NCBI RefSeq assembly: GCF_003253565.1
Contig: NZ_QKUF01000002.1
Coordinates: forward strand, 290,450-332,543
DNA from: Thermosporothrix hazakensis
GTDB lineage: Bacteria; Chloroflexota; Ktedonobacteria; Ktedonobacterales; Ktedonobacteraceae
Direction: 5' to 3'
DNA length: 42,094 nt
Positions within the stretch are counted from its first letter, which is position 1, and the number at the start of each line of letters is the position of its first letter. This document shows positions 16,270-24,114 of the stretch, one piece after another. A program made the translations under genes and the position numbers. The notes under the pieces were generated by a model that was not told the origin of the DNA, made no database searches, and saw nothing but the letters and a program-made list of their open reading frames with translations.

Positions 16270-16785
16270 ATGATGATTGCCGAAACGGAGCGGCTACGCG
16301 TTCGCTATCTGCGAGATGACGACTTTCAGGAGATGCATGCCCTGTGCAGCGACCCGCTTGCCATGCGCTTTATGGGCGATGGCAGTACGCTGACAGCAGA
16401 GCAAGTCACTACCTGGATTGAGAAATCTCAATGGAACTATCAGGATCACCGGTTCGGTTGCTTTGCGGTGGAAACCCGGGCCGAGAGACAGTTCGTCGGC
16501 TTCTGCGGGCTGGTCTATCCACACGAGCATCAGAACCATGTCGAGATTATTTACGCCTTCTCCCAACCACATTGGGGCAAGGGGTACGCCACAGAAGCCG
16601 CCAGAGCCGTTCTCGACTATGGCTTCACGCGGTGCAACCTGCCGCGCATCGTCGCGACCATCGTTCCGGCAAACACGGCATCCCGGCGGATCGCGGAGAA
16701 GCTCGGCATGCGCTTTGTCGGGATAGTTCAAGACGCTGGTGAGGACGTTGCTTTCTACGAACTGCTGAACCCGCAACAGCACTAA
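16270..16785 (+). CDS. GNAT-family N-acetyltransferase (RimJ/RimL-like)
   Basis: The 171-residue protein has GNAT features. The start ETERLRVRYLRDDDF leads into the N-terminal strand, a central FVGFCGLVYP strand follows, and the acetyl-CoA loop lies in HWGKGYATEAARAVLDYGF (near residues 98-116). Then come ATIVPANTASRRIAEKLGMRFVG, the usual C-terminal signature of the RimL branch. It moves acetyl from acetyl-CoA to an amino group; the substrate (ribosomal protein N-terminus or a small molecule) is unknown. Two adjacent ATGs (16270 and 16273) are possible starts. It stands between the Lrp regulator and the LysE exporter on the same strand. Confidence 0.9.
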   Translation: MMIAETERLRVRYLRDDDFQEMHALCSDPLAMRFMGDGSTLTAEQVTTWIEKSQWNYQDHRFGCFAVETRAERQFVGFCGLVYPHEHQNHVEIIYAFSQPHWGKGYATEAARAVLDYGFTRCNLPRIVATIVPANTASRRIAEKLGMRFVGIVQDAGEDVAFYELLNPQQH

Positions 16786-16986
16786 AGCAAGCCGTTTGCG
16801 GACAGTATCACACAAGAGCATCGGGCAAAGAGCGCCCCTCTTTCCCCGGTGCTCTCTTATGGCCTGAAAATCCTGTCTTAAAGCAAAGCAAGTCTTGCAT
16901 CCAGGCTTGCAGCTTACACATGCATAAAAAACCAGCATAGTAGAGAGAATAAAAAATATTCAAAAACGCTATTCAGGAGGACCGAA

Positions 16987-17622
16987 ATGCCAGACATCAC
17001 AACCTTACTTCTCTTTCTGACCTCTGCAATGACGCTGCTCCTGATTCCCGGGCCTGCGATGCTCTACATCGTTACACGGAGCGCCGCCCAGGGAAGACAG
17101 ATCGGGCAAATCTCGGCGCTCGGCATTGCTCTGGGTGATATCGTGCAGGTGCTTGCCGCCACTTTCGGTCTCTCGGCGTTGTTGGTCTCCTCAAGCCTGG
17201 CCTTCTCACTGGTCAAATATCTGGGAGCGGCCTACCTGCTCTTCCTCGGCCTCAGCACGCTGATCAAGCGCGGGAAAGTAGAACAGCAGAGCATTCAACC
17301 GGTCAAAAGATCGCGAGCCTTCCTACAAGGGCTCGTTGTGGAAATTCTGAATCCGAAGTCGGCACTCTTCTTTCTGGCCTTCCTGCCTCAGTTCGTCAAC
17401 CCGGCTCGGGGCTCGATCATTTTGCAGATGCTCTTCTTCGGCAGCCTCTTTGTGGCGCTCTCGTTTAGCTGTGACAACATCTATGCCTCGCTGGCAGGCC
17501 TGTTGAGCGGCAAACTGAAGGAGAGCAAGGGCTTTCTCTCCTCACAGCGCTACGTCGTCGGTGCCATCTATATTCTGCTCGGGCTCATCACGGCGTTTAC
17601 CGGCATCCAGACAGAGGGCTAG
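16987..17622 (+). CDS. LysE/RhtB-family amino-acid exporter
   Basis: The 211-residue membrane protein has about six hydrophobic segments and the family signature LLIPGPAMLYIVTRSAAQGR (residues 14-33), followed by ISALGIALGDIVQV. KYLGAAYLLFLGLSTLI and ILNPKSALFFLAFLPQFV are also typical. The family exports amino acids or homoserine lactones using the proton gradient. AGGAGG precedes the ATG by 6 bases. The nearby Lrp/AsnC regulator suggests amino-acid-responsive export; the substrate cannot be deduced. Confidence 0.93.
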   Translation: MPDITTLLLFLTSAMTLLLIPGPAMLYIVTRSAAQGRQIGQISALGIALGDIVQVLAATFGLSALLVSSSLAFSLVKYLGAAYLLFLGLSTLIKRGKVEQQSIQPVKRSRAFLQGLVVEILNPKSALFFLAFLPQFVNPARGSIILQMLFFGSLFVALSFSCDNIYASLAGLLSGKLKESKGFLSSQRYVVGAIYILLGLITAFTGIQTEG

Positions 17623-17861
17623 CAAGACAACCATCCGTCCATCTCCACAGCGAAAGAGGCGGGAGCAGGCCCCACTCCTGCCCTCGCCTCCTCTATTGAG
17701 GAGAACATAACACAGAATAGTTGCATCCCGCTTCGAGAGAACAGGCAAAACGCTTCTCTAGCTTGATCTCTCTTTTAGCACAGGGACGCTTCAAACTCTT
17801 CTGCAGGCGACACTCGATCGCGAGTACATGCCAGCAGCAACGGGCAGAAGACGCCCTTGCA

Positions 17862-17891
17862 TTGACATGACACGCGCCTTTACGCTACACT
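17862..17891 (+). promoter_or_regulatory. Promoter of the second HAD-IIA phosphatase gene
   Basis: TTGACA (17862-17867, perfect -35), an 18-base spacer and TACACT (17886-17891) lie 65 bases upstream of the gene. The rest of the 17623-17949 gap shows a GC-rich imperfect hairpin at 17657-17689, possibly ending the LysE transcript but without a T-run, and nothing else recognisable. Confidence 0.75.
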
Positions 17892-17955
17892 GATTCAGTG
17901 CTTCTTTGCACAAACACTACGGTGAGGGGCCGGTTTCCCGGAAGGAGTGATGTCA

Positions 17956-18720
17956 TTGGATAACATCAAAAACTACCTGATCGATATGGATGGGGTCATT
18001 GTTCGCGGCGCAACGCTCATCCCCGGTGCCGCGGAATTTATACACAAACTACGTGAAAAAGAAGTTCCTTTTCTGATCTTCACCAATAACTCTCTATACA
18101 CCCCACGTGACTTGCAGATGCGCTTGCACTATATGGGCCTCGAAGTGCCACCCAACGCCATCTTCACGTCAGCGCTGGCGACCGCGCAATTTCTGCATTC
18201 ACAGCATCCGGGCGGGCGCGCCTATGTTATCGGTGAATCTGGCCTGACAACCGCTCTTCACGATATCGGCTATATTCTGACCGATCAAGATCCAGAATAT
18301 GTTGTGATCGGTGAAACCACTACTTACAGCTTCGAGCGCATTTCGCGGGCAATTCGCTTTGTCAATGCTGGCGCCCGATTGATCGCGACAAACCCGGACG
18401 TCATGGGCCCCGGCGAAGGCGGGATCGTCCCGGCAACCGGCGCATTGGCCGCGCTCATCAACGCGGCAACTGGCACCAAGCCCTATTTTATCGGGAAACC
18501 AAATCCGCTGATGATGCGCATGGCCTTGCGCACCCTGAACGCTCACTCTGAGGAGTCGGTAATGATCGGCGACACCATGAGCACCGATATTGTGGCCGGC
18601 ATCGAAAGCGGCCTGCGTACCATCCTGGTGCTGACTGGCGTTACCTCCCGTGAACAGGTAGAGCGCTTCCCCTATCGCCCGACCTGGATTCTCAACTCGG
18701 TCGCGGATATCGAGGTCTGA
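17956..18720 (+). CDS. HAD-IIA family phosphatase (NagD-like)
   Basis: This 254-residue protein has the four HAD motifs: [11 protein letters not shown] at the N-terminus (nucleophile Asp), FTNNS near residue 42, the lysine of IGKPNPLMM near 182, and [10 protein letters not shown] near 204, with a C2A cap between motifs II and III. The family dephosphorylates sugar phosphates and nucleotides. It is a paralogue of the HAD half of the fusion at 7853. The ATG at 17950 and GTG at 17947 sit on top of the ribosome-binding site GAAGGAG (17941-17947); the TTG at 17956 has a proper 8-base spacing and is chosen, although the ATG remains possible. Confidence 0.88.
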   Translation: MDNIKNYLIDMDGVIVRGATLIPGAAEFIHKLREKEVPFLIFTNNSLYTPRDLQMRLHYMGLEVPPNAIFTSALATAQFLHSQHPGGRAYVIGESGLTTALHDIGYILTDQDPEYVVIGETTTYSFERISRAIRFVNAGARLIATNPDVMGPGEGGIVPATGALAALINAATGTKPYFIGKPNPLMMRMALRTLNAHSEESVMIGDTMSTDIVAGIESGLRTILVLTGVTSREQVERFPYRPTWILNSVADIEV

Positions 18721-18767
18721 TCACCTTGTTCTTTCTATACTATATATATAAAGGAATACAAAAAGCC

Positions 18768-18795
18768 AGGGAGGGCTGCTAGAACAGCCTTCCCT
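18768..18795. terminator. Bidirectional hairpin between convergent genes
   Basis: AGGGAGGGCTG (18768-18778) pairs with CAGCCTTCCCT (18785-18795, one wobble pair) around a 6-base loop. On the minus strand it is followed by GGCTTTTTG, so it can end the minus-strand fusion gene. On the plus strand the tail GCACTCTTGTTCTT is weaker. Confidence 0.75.
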
Positions 18796-18881
18796 GCACT
18801 CTTGTTCTTCGTTCAGCTTCGGCGGCACATCATTGACGATCACGTGCCAACCATCGCGGCAGCGCCGTGCTTCCCGCTTGC

Positions 18882-20882
18882 TTAGAGGTGATCTCTTTCC
18901 AGATTCAGCCAGCGCACTTCATCCGGCGTCAGCTCGATCTCAAGCGCCTCAAACGAGGTTCGGGTCTCCTCAAGCGCCCGTGGCCCGATCAGCGGGAAGG
19001 TCGGGAACGGCTGCGAGAGCACGTAGGCCAGCGCGATCGAGATCGGCAGCACCTGCTTCTCGCGGGCCATCTGGTTCACCCGCTCCAGGCGCTGGAAATT
19101 GTCCTCGCTGTACCAGCAGCGCACCAGCTCAGGATCAGAGTGATCGTCGGGACGCGCCCGACCGGTGAAGAAGCCACGCGCCTGGCTTGACCAGGGCATC
19201 AGGGCCATTTGCCGCTCTTCTAACCAGGCCCGGGATTGTGAGTCGGAAGCCGCGATACAGCCCGCCCAGACCGGATCAACCATACGAGCAAGGCTGAAGT
19301 TGTTGCTGACCGCCACAAAACCGGACAGGCCATGCTCGGCAGCCCAACGGTTCGCCTCTTCAACACGCGCAAGCGACCAGTTGGAGGCGCCAAACGCACG
19401 AATGCGTCCGGCCTGCTTGTGCTCGTTCAGCACCGTGATAAACTCGCTGACCGGAATCTCGGGGTTATCACGATGCAACATGTAGATGTCGAGATAGTCG
19501 GTTTGCAGGCGCTCAAGACTGATCAGAAGCTGCTTCGTCAGCCACTCCGGCGTACAGAACGGCGTGTGCGCTCCCTTGCCCAGAATCACCACCTGCTCGC
19601 GAACGCCCCGGTTCTTGATCCACTGACCGAGCACCGTTTCACAGCGGCCACCACCGTAGATAAAGGCCGTATCAAAGCAGTTGCCGCCACGCTCAAAGTA
19701 GTCATCAAACATGACGGAAGCATGCGGCCACTCAGTCTGGTTGTCAACGCCCATCACCAGCCGCGCCACCTGCTTCTCGACGCCCGGCAGCGTGCCATAC
19801 TTCATCTTGCTCCCGGGACGCACAGCAAGCGGACGACCACTGACGGTCAGCGTTTTTCCCTCTGGCTTCTCGGCCTCGTAGACAACACCGATGGCCTGCC
19901 GCCAGAGATCCAGCGTCCGCATATTGCCAAGCGAGTCACGCCAGGACATCGCCGCCGCCTCCCGCTGCTCAAGCGAGTTCGCGACCGTATCGGCTTCAAG
20001 CCCATAGAGATACTCGGTACACTCAACCTCGATCTCCTCCGGCTGCTCCTTCCCATATTGATAAAGAATGATCTTTGTATTCTGCGCATCGGGCGGCGTC
20101 CAGGGATCGGGCAACAACAGTGAGCCCTTGCTTCCCATGACGCGCACCACGTTCTCGGTTCGCAGGCGCACTCCGGTGGTCAGTTGCGCCAGAATCCCCC
20201 CTGGAAAGGCCAGAGAAGCGGTGGTATACTCATCAATGCCCGTCTCGCCAACAACGCCAGTCGCCACGACGGACAGCGGGTCCTCAAAGGGCTTGCCATT
20301 CGCTACCCCGGCAATCAGGCGAGCCATCGAGACGGGATAACCACCAACATCGAGAATGCCACCACCACCGAGCGCGTTGTTCATCAGGCGGCTCTCGGGA
20401 TTGGGAGAGGTCTGGAAGCTGAAGGATGCCTGAATCAGCTTCACCTCGCCAATTGCTCCATCTCGAATCAAAGAGAGCAATGTATCAATCTGCGGGTGAC
20501 AGCGATACATGTAGGCTTCCATCAGAAAGACATTGTTGCGCTGTGCCGCCTCCACGATCGCCATAGCTTCCGCATGATTAAGCGCTAGCGGCTTCTCACA
20601 GAGCACATGCTTCCCGGCCTCAGCGGCCTGGATAGCCCAACGAGCATGAAAGGGGTGAGGCGTTGCGATATAAATAGCCTGAACATCCTTGTCCTGTAAC
20701 AGCGCCTCATAACTGCCATATCGATGTGAAATAGACCACTGCTCGCCAAAGCGCTCGGCTGCTTCCTGTGTGCGGCTCCCAACCGCATATAATGTCCCGG
20801 TTCGAGAATGGGTGACACCACGAGCGAACTTCCCGGCAATTGAACCTGTTCCCAGAATGCCCCATCGGAGCTTTTCGATCAT
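18882..20882 (-). CDS. Fusion of a Gfo/Idh/MocA oxidoreductase and an aldo/keto reductase
   Basis: The 666-residue protein has two complete oxidoreductase modules. Residues 1-330 form a Gfo/Idh/MocA dehydrogenase: a Rossmann fold WGILGTGSIAGKFA, AIYIATPHPFHARWA, and the CEKPLALN lysine motif near 97, then the C-terminal sheet domain. From about residue 350 an aldo/keto reductase follows, with the tetrad visible as D in CFDTAFIYGGG, the Tyr in the same motif, K in VILGKGAH and H in YMLHRDN, ending ISIALAYVLSQPFPTFPLIGP. Both use NAD(P)H or NAD(P)+. Gfo enzymes often make keto-sugars, so a cis pair of sugar redox steps is conceivable. ATG at 20882 has GGAGGTC upstream. The single frame shows this is a real fusion. 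Confidence 0.9.
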   Translation of the reverse strand: MIEKLRWGILGTGSIAGKFARGVTHSRTGTLYAVGSRTQEAAERFGEQWSISHRYGSYEALLQDKDVQAIYIATPHPFHARWAIQAAEAGKHVLCEKPLALNHAEAMAIVEAAQRNNVFLMEAYMYRCHPQIDTLLSLIRDGAIGEVKLIQASFSFQTSPNPESRLMNNALGGGGILDVGGYPVSMARLIAGVANGKPFEDPLSVVATGVVGETGIDEYTTASLAFPGGILAQLTTGVRLRTENVVRVMGSKGSLLLPDPWTPPDAQNTKIILYQYGKEQPEEIEVECTEYLYGLEADTVANSLEQREAAAMSWRDSLGNMRTLDLWRQAIGVVYEAEKPEGKTLTVSGRPLAVRPGSKMKYGTLPGVEKQVARLVMGVDNQTEWPHASVMFDDYFERGGNCFDTAFIYGGGRCETVLGQWIKNRGVREQVVILGKGAHTPFCTPEWLTKQLLISLERLQTDYLDIYMLHRDNPEIPVSEFITVLNEHKQAGRIRAFGASNWSLARVEEANRWAAEHGLSGFVAVSNNFSLARMVDPVWAGCIAASDSQSRAWLEERQMALMPWSSQARGFFTGRARPDDHSDPELVRCWYSEDNFQRLERVNQMAREKQVLPISIALAYVLSQPFPTFPLIGPRALEETRTSFEALEIELTPDEVRWLNLERDHL

Positions 20883-21156
20883 CCTGACCTCCTGTCTGCT
20901 TCACTGCAAGTGACGAATGCACAATACGCTCTTGCCGACACACAAAATCTTCTGCGCGACGAAGCAAGCGGTTTTTTCTTTTATATCACCTGTAAAACAG
21001 CCAGGTCAAGTGTTGAAAGCGGTCCCGCCCTCGCTTTTCCTTCTTTCAGGGCATGCATATTCCACTATTTCATGAATATTGCCTCGCTTATTTCACCAGA
21101 AGAGGATCTCTTTTCCGCCTATCTGTCAAAGATCGATATATTTCTTTTCTGAAGCA
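20883..21156. other. Intergenic region upstream of the fusion gene
   Basis: This should contain the minus-strand promoter of the fusion gene, but I cannot point to two well-spaced boxes. No gene is supported; small frames here lack ribosome-binding sites. Confidence 0.35.
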
Positions 21157-21360
21157 TGCTATAATTTTAATAGAAGTCGGGAGGCACCGGGCGGAGTCTA
21201 TTTTTTCGGTTGTGTTCTCCTGCACGCTACGAAGCAAAGATCCAGGTCATCTGCTTGCTTCCCTATTCCTTTCTCTCACTCACGCTGCGGCTTCTCTCTG
21301 CTAACTGGTCCATTTCAGAAGGCAACCTCTTCCTGAGTCATACCCGGGAAGAGGTTTTGA
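21157..21360 (+). ncRNA. Candidate small transcript: extended -10 promoter followed by a hairpin terminator
   Basis: TGCTATAAT (21157-21165) is a perfect extended -10 box on the plus strand. About 160-190 bases downstream, AACCTCTTCC (21324-21333) and GGAAGAGGTT (21347-21356) form a 10-bp stem followed by TTTTGA. No protein frame in between is convincing and the following gene lies on the opposite strand. The hairpin could instead simply close the minus-strand methyltransferase transcript. A small RNA is a hypothesis only. Confidence 0.3.
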
Positions 21361-21372
21361 CCTTATCAACAC

Positions 21373-22353
21373 TCAATGCGCCACCCATGCGGGACGAGTC
21401 GCAATCAGGACAGCCTCAGCAGTGATATCAGTCCAGATCTCGACGCGGAATCCCGCTTCTTTCAACCACTGATAGAGCCTTTGTGACGTACAGGACGGCT
21501 GGCTGACTGCGAAGAGATCCTGCACCGCTTCCCGGTAGCTCTCCAGCACAACCATGCAGGCACCTGGCTTGAGCGCCTGATAACACTGCCAGATCAGCGC
21601 CTGTGCTCCCTCAGGCATGCGGGCAAGATGTCCGGCAAAAATAAGATCAAAAGCCTCGCCGGGCAACTCAAGGGCAGCCAGATCGGTCGCACAGCATTCC
21701 AGGCGTTCACTCACACCATACTCCTGTGCGGAGCGCTGAGCCTGAAAAAGCGCCTCCGCGAAATCAAACGCGACTCCATGCGCCTGCGCGTCCAGTTCCA
21801 GCGCGGCAATCGCTCCAACACCAGAACCCAGATCTGCAATCCGCTGCGCGTGCCTGCTGCGGCCCACACCCAGACGATCCATGATACATCGTGCGACGGG
21901 ATACATCAACAGGAATAGCGGATCAAGCGCCAGATCGGACAAAGGGGTTTCGAGCAGTAGCTTTTCCAGAGAGCAGAGAGAGAGCGCGCCGTCTGACTCC
22001 CAGAGCCGCACCTTGCATCGAAGCTCAAGCATCAGGTCGCCCAGGTAGTGGCTCCGATCAGCCACAAGATACCGCTCACTGATCGGCGTTAGCGCGTAGC
22101 CGCTGGCTGTACAACGCAGAAAGCGAAGCGCACAGAGCGCTCCGAACAGGCGGCTGAGTGCGGCTTCCGAAAGGGGCACCAGGAACGCCAGGCGGGCCGG
22201 GGTATCCACGCCACGAGCAACCCAGGTAAAGAGATCGAGCTTGACCGCGATCCAGAGCGGGTCACTTTGAGCGAAGGCAAAAGCAATATCAGTCATCTGA
22301 GCTGGCGGTATACACACATGCTCACCCAATCGTGCGATCGTTCCATTCTCCAT
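21373..22353 (-). CDS. Class I SAM-dependent methyltransferase with winged-helix dimerisation domain
   Basis: The 326-residue protein resembles small-molecule O-methyltransferases. Residues 15-100 form a winged-helix dimerisation region (SDPLWIAVKLDLFTWVARG, then a LYG-like LTPISERYLV). The catalytic Rossmann domain has motif I ADLGSGVGA (173-181), a FDLIFAGHLAR segment and LKPGACMVVLES. The family methylates hydroxyls of natural products or xenobiotics using S-adenosylmethionine. AGGAG lies about 10 bases before the ATG at 22353. It follows another methyltransferase gene after 48 bases on the same strand, so the two are probably cotranscribed. Substrate unknown. Confidence 0.85.
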   Translation of the reverse strand: MENGTIARLGEHVCIPPAQMTDIAFAFAQSDPLWIAVKLDLFTWVARGVDTPARLAFLVPLSEAALSRLFGALCALRFLRCTASGYALTPISERYLVADRSHYLGDLMLELRCKVRLWESDGALSLCSLEKLLLETPLSDLALDPLFLLMYPVARCIMDRLGVGRSRHAQRIADLGSGVGAIAALELDAQAHGVAFDFAEALFQAQRSAQEYGVSERLECCATDLAALELPGEAFDLIFAGHLARMPEGAQALIWQCYQALKPGACMVVLESYREAVQDLFAVSQPSCTSQRLYQWLKEAGFRVEIWTDITAEAVLIATRPAWVAH

Positions 22354-22401
22354 GCAGGCATTGCTCCTCTACGAACTCTTGACCATCCCAACGCCAGTAG
22401 C

Positions 22402-23682
22402 TTACTCGGCAACGGTCGCGCCAACTGCCACAGCTTCCTGATGCTCCTGCGAGGCCGCGGCACGGGCCAGAAACAGCGCCACTCCCGCACTAACCGAGCG
22501 CTGTTCCAGCTCCGAGAATCCCGCCTCCTGGCACCAACCGCTGTAGGTCTCCGCCGCATAGATTCCGCCTTCCCGGGCCAGCGTTGCCTGAAACAGCGCA
22601 TGCAGCGCGGGCAGTAGCGTCCCCATCTGATCGGCGCAGTAGTCAGCCAGCACCAGATGACCACCCGGACGCAGATATTGAGCACATGCCGTAAGAATGC
22701 GCTGATTGTCTGCCGCGCTACAACCATTACAGACGTAGCCCAGGTAGATAACATCATAAGGCGGTTCACCCCACGTCTCGGTCTGAAGCAGATCGCCGTC
22801 TGTAAAGCGAAACTGCGATAGCACCTTACAGCGCTTCGCAAAGGCGCGTGTGCTCTCCAGGACTGCCGGAACGTCAAGCGCATCAACGCGAATATCCCGC
22901 TTCTTGCGGGCCAGCGCGATACTCCAGACGCCTGAACCGGTGCCCAGATCAAGGACACGCTTCACCTCGCCCCGCTTGAACAGCGTATCGGCAACCTGCT
23001 GAGCCTCTTCCTGATGCAGCGGATAAAGCAGGCTGACGAGCGACTTGAGCACCTCGGGCTTCTGACTCGTCTCCGTTTGCCCGGTCTTCAGCAGAGACTC
23101 AAGTCTTGTAATAATATGGAGTAACACTTTTCGCATGGAACACACGTATTGCCCGAGGTAACATTCCTGATTGGGCACAAAATAGCGCCGCCCGGCCTCG
23201 GTCAGCACAAGCCGCTCATCCTCGCGTCGGGCAATCCCGAGCCAGATGAGCGTTTCTGAGGCATGAGCAGGCAGCGCCCCATCTTCGGACACAGCCGCGA
23301 ACAGGCCATCCTCAATGCTCTGCTGTAAGGTCTGCAAGGCCAGCGCTATTTGATGAAACACGTCGGGAACGGAATGCATACGCTGGATGTAACGCCCGTC
23401 ACGGAGCTCAAGCACGCCAGCCGCAAGCAAGACCTGCAAAATACAACGGGTACAACGGGGGTCGAAATGGGACTGCTCTATCAGTTCGTCTACGCTCTCA
23501 AAGGGAAGACGCAATCGGGAAAACAGACCTGTGCGCTCGGCAACCTGAAAGGCTGGCTCGACAAGCAGCGAGAGCAGCCATTCTTCCACTCGATGAGCCT
23601 GACTACCCGATCCATCAGCGTCCAGAAACGCTTTACTTGATGACCTGAAATAATGGGGATACTCTTGTAGTGATCTCAGCAT
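22402..23682 (-). CDS. SAM-dependent O-methyltransferase-like protein
   Basis: The 426-residue product has an N-terminal dimerisation/winged-helix domain (LLVEPAFQVAERTGLFSRL, then a VLELRDGRYI strand) and a C-terminal SAM-binding domain with VLDLGTGSGVWSIALARK, VDALDVPAV, FTDGDLLQTETWG and YLRPGGHLVLADY. It is about 80 residues longer than usual O-methyltransferases, with an extra helical insert in the middle. The start is placed at the ATG at 23682, since GGGAGGAG lies about 10 bases upstream; the frame is open further to 23718 without a better site. It is upstream of the related gene at 21373-22353, suggesting a duplicated two-methyltransferase operon, perhaps for a secondary metabolite. 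Confidence 0.85.
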   Translation of the reverse strand: MLRSLQEYPHYFRSSSKAFLDADGSGSQAHRVEEWLLSLLVEPAFQVAERTGLFSRLRLPFESVDELIEQSHFDPRCTRCILQVLLAAGVLELRDGRYIQRMHSVPDVFHQIALALQTLQQSIEDGLFAAVSEDGALPAHASETLIWLGIARREDERLVLTEAGRRYFVPNQECYLGQYVCSMRKVLLHIITRLESLLKTGQTETSQKPEVLKSLVSLLYPLHQEEAQQVADTLFKRGEVKRVLDLGTGSGVWSIALARKKRDIRVDALDVPAVLESTRAFAKRCKVLSQFRFTDGDLLQTETWGEPPYDVIYLGYVCNGCSAADNQRILTACAQYLRPGGHLVLADYCADQMGTLLPALHALFQATLAREGGIYAAETYSGWCQEAGFSELEQRSVSAGVALFLARAAASQEHQEAVAVGATVAE

Positions 23683-23856
23683 TGCTTCTTCTCCTCCCTC
23701 AACCACCAGGCCCCACAAAACAACAACCGCTTACCCTCGGCGCAGTTCTGCCGTTGAATGACGCCGATCTTTTTTGCTTCCACTCGTGCGCTTCAATGCA
23801 TCTTTGAGCTTTTCACCCGTTAACTCTTTTTATATTATAAACCCGCGATCAACCAT

Positions 23857-23888
23857 AAAATGTACCTATCCATATACAGGTATATTTT
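23857..23888 (-). promoter_or_regulatory. AT-rich inverted repeat upstream of the methyltransferase pair, candidate operator
   Basis: AAAATGTACCT (23857-23867) and AGGTATATTTT (23878-23888) match in 10 of 11 positions as inverted repeats around a 10-base centre. A TATAAT box lies on the minus strand just downstream, at about 23833-23838. The repeat is about 175 bases before the methyltransferase start. No other gene is seen in 23683-23985. Confidence 0.45.
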
Positions 23889-23985
23889 ATAATCATACAG
23901 CATCCAGATCTTATCCATTTACTTCAGATATACAATATAAGCAGAGCAATAGTAACCCGGTTTACTCCACCTATTACACACAAGA

Positions 23986-24016
23986 GATGCACGGTTCCTT
24001 CGGTCTTCCGTGCATC
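23986..24016. terminator. Hairpin, second of two downstream of the molybdenum enzyme gene
   Basis: GATGCACGG (23986-23994) and CCGTGCATC (24008-24016) form a perfect 9-bp stem with a 13-base loop. It has no T-run on either side. With the next hairpin it shares the AGAGATGC word at the stem base. Confidence 0.4.
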
Positions 24017-24073
24017 CCTCCTTTGCAGCAACTATCATTCAGCAGGAGAAATACGACATCCCTCTTTGCTAAG

Positions 24074-24108
24074 GAAGAGATGCGGTTCAAGTATGGGCGC
24101 ATCTCTTC
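24074..24108 (-). terminator. Hairpin just after the molybdopterin oxidoreductase gene
   Basis: GAAGAGATGCG (24074-24084) pairs perfectly with CGCATCTCTTC (24098-24108), an 11-bp stem with a 13-base loop. It starts 6 bases after the stop codon of the minus-strand gene. A weak tail CTTAGC follows, so it may act as mRNA 3' end stabiliser or terminator. Confidence 0.5.
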
Positions 24109-24114
24109 TCATCT

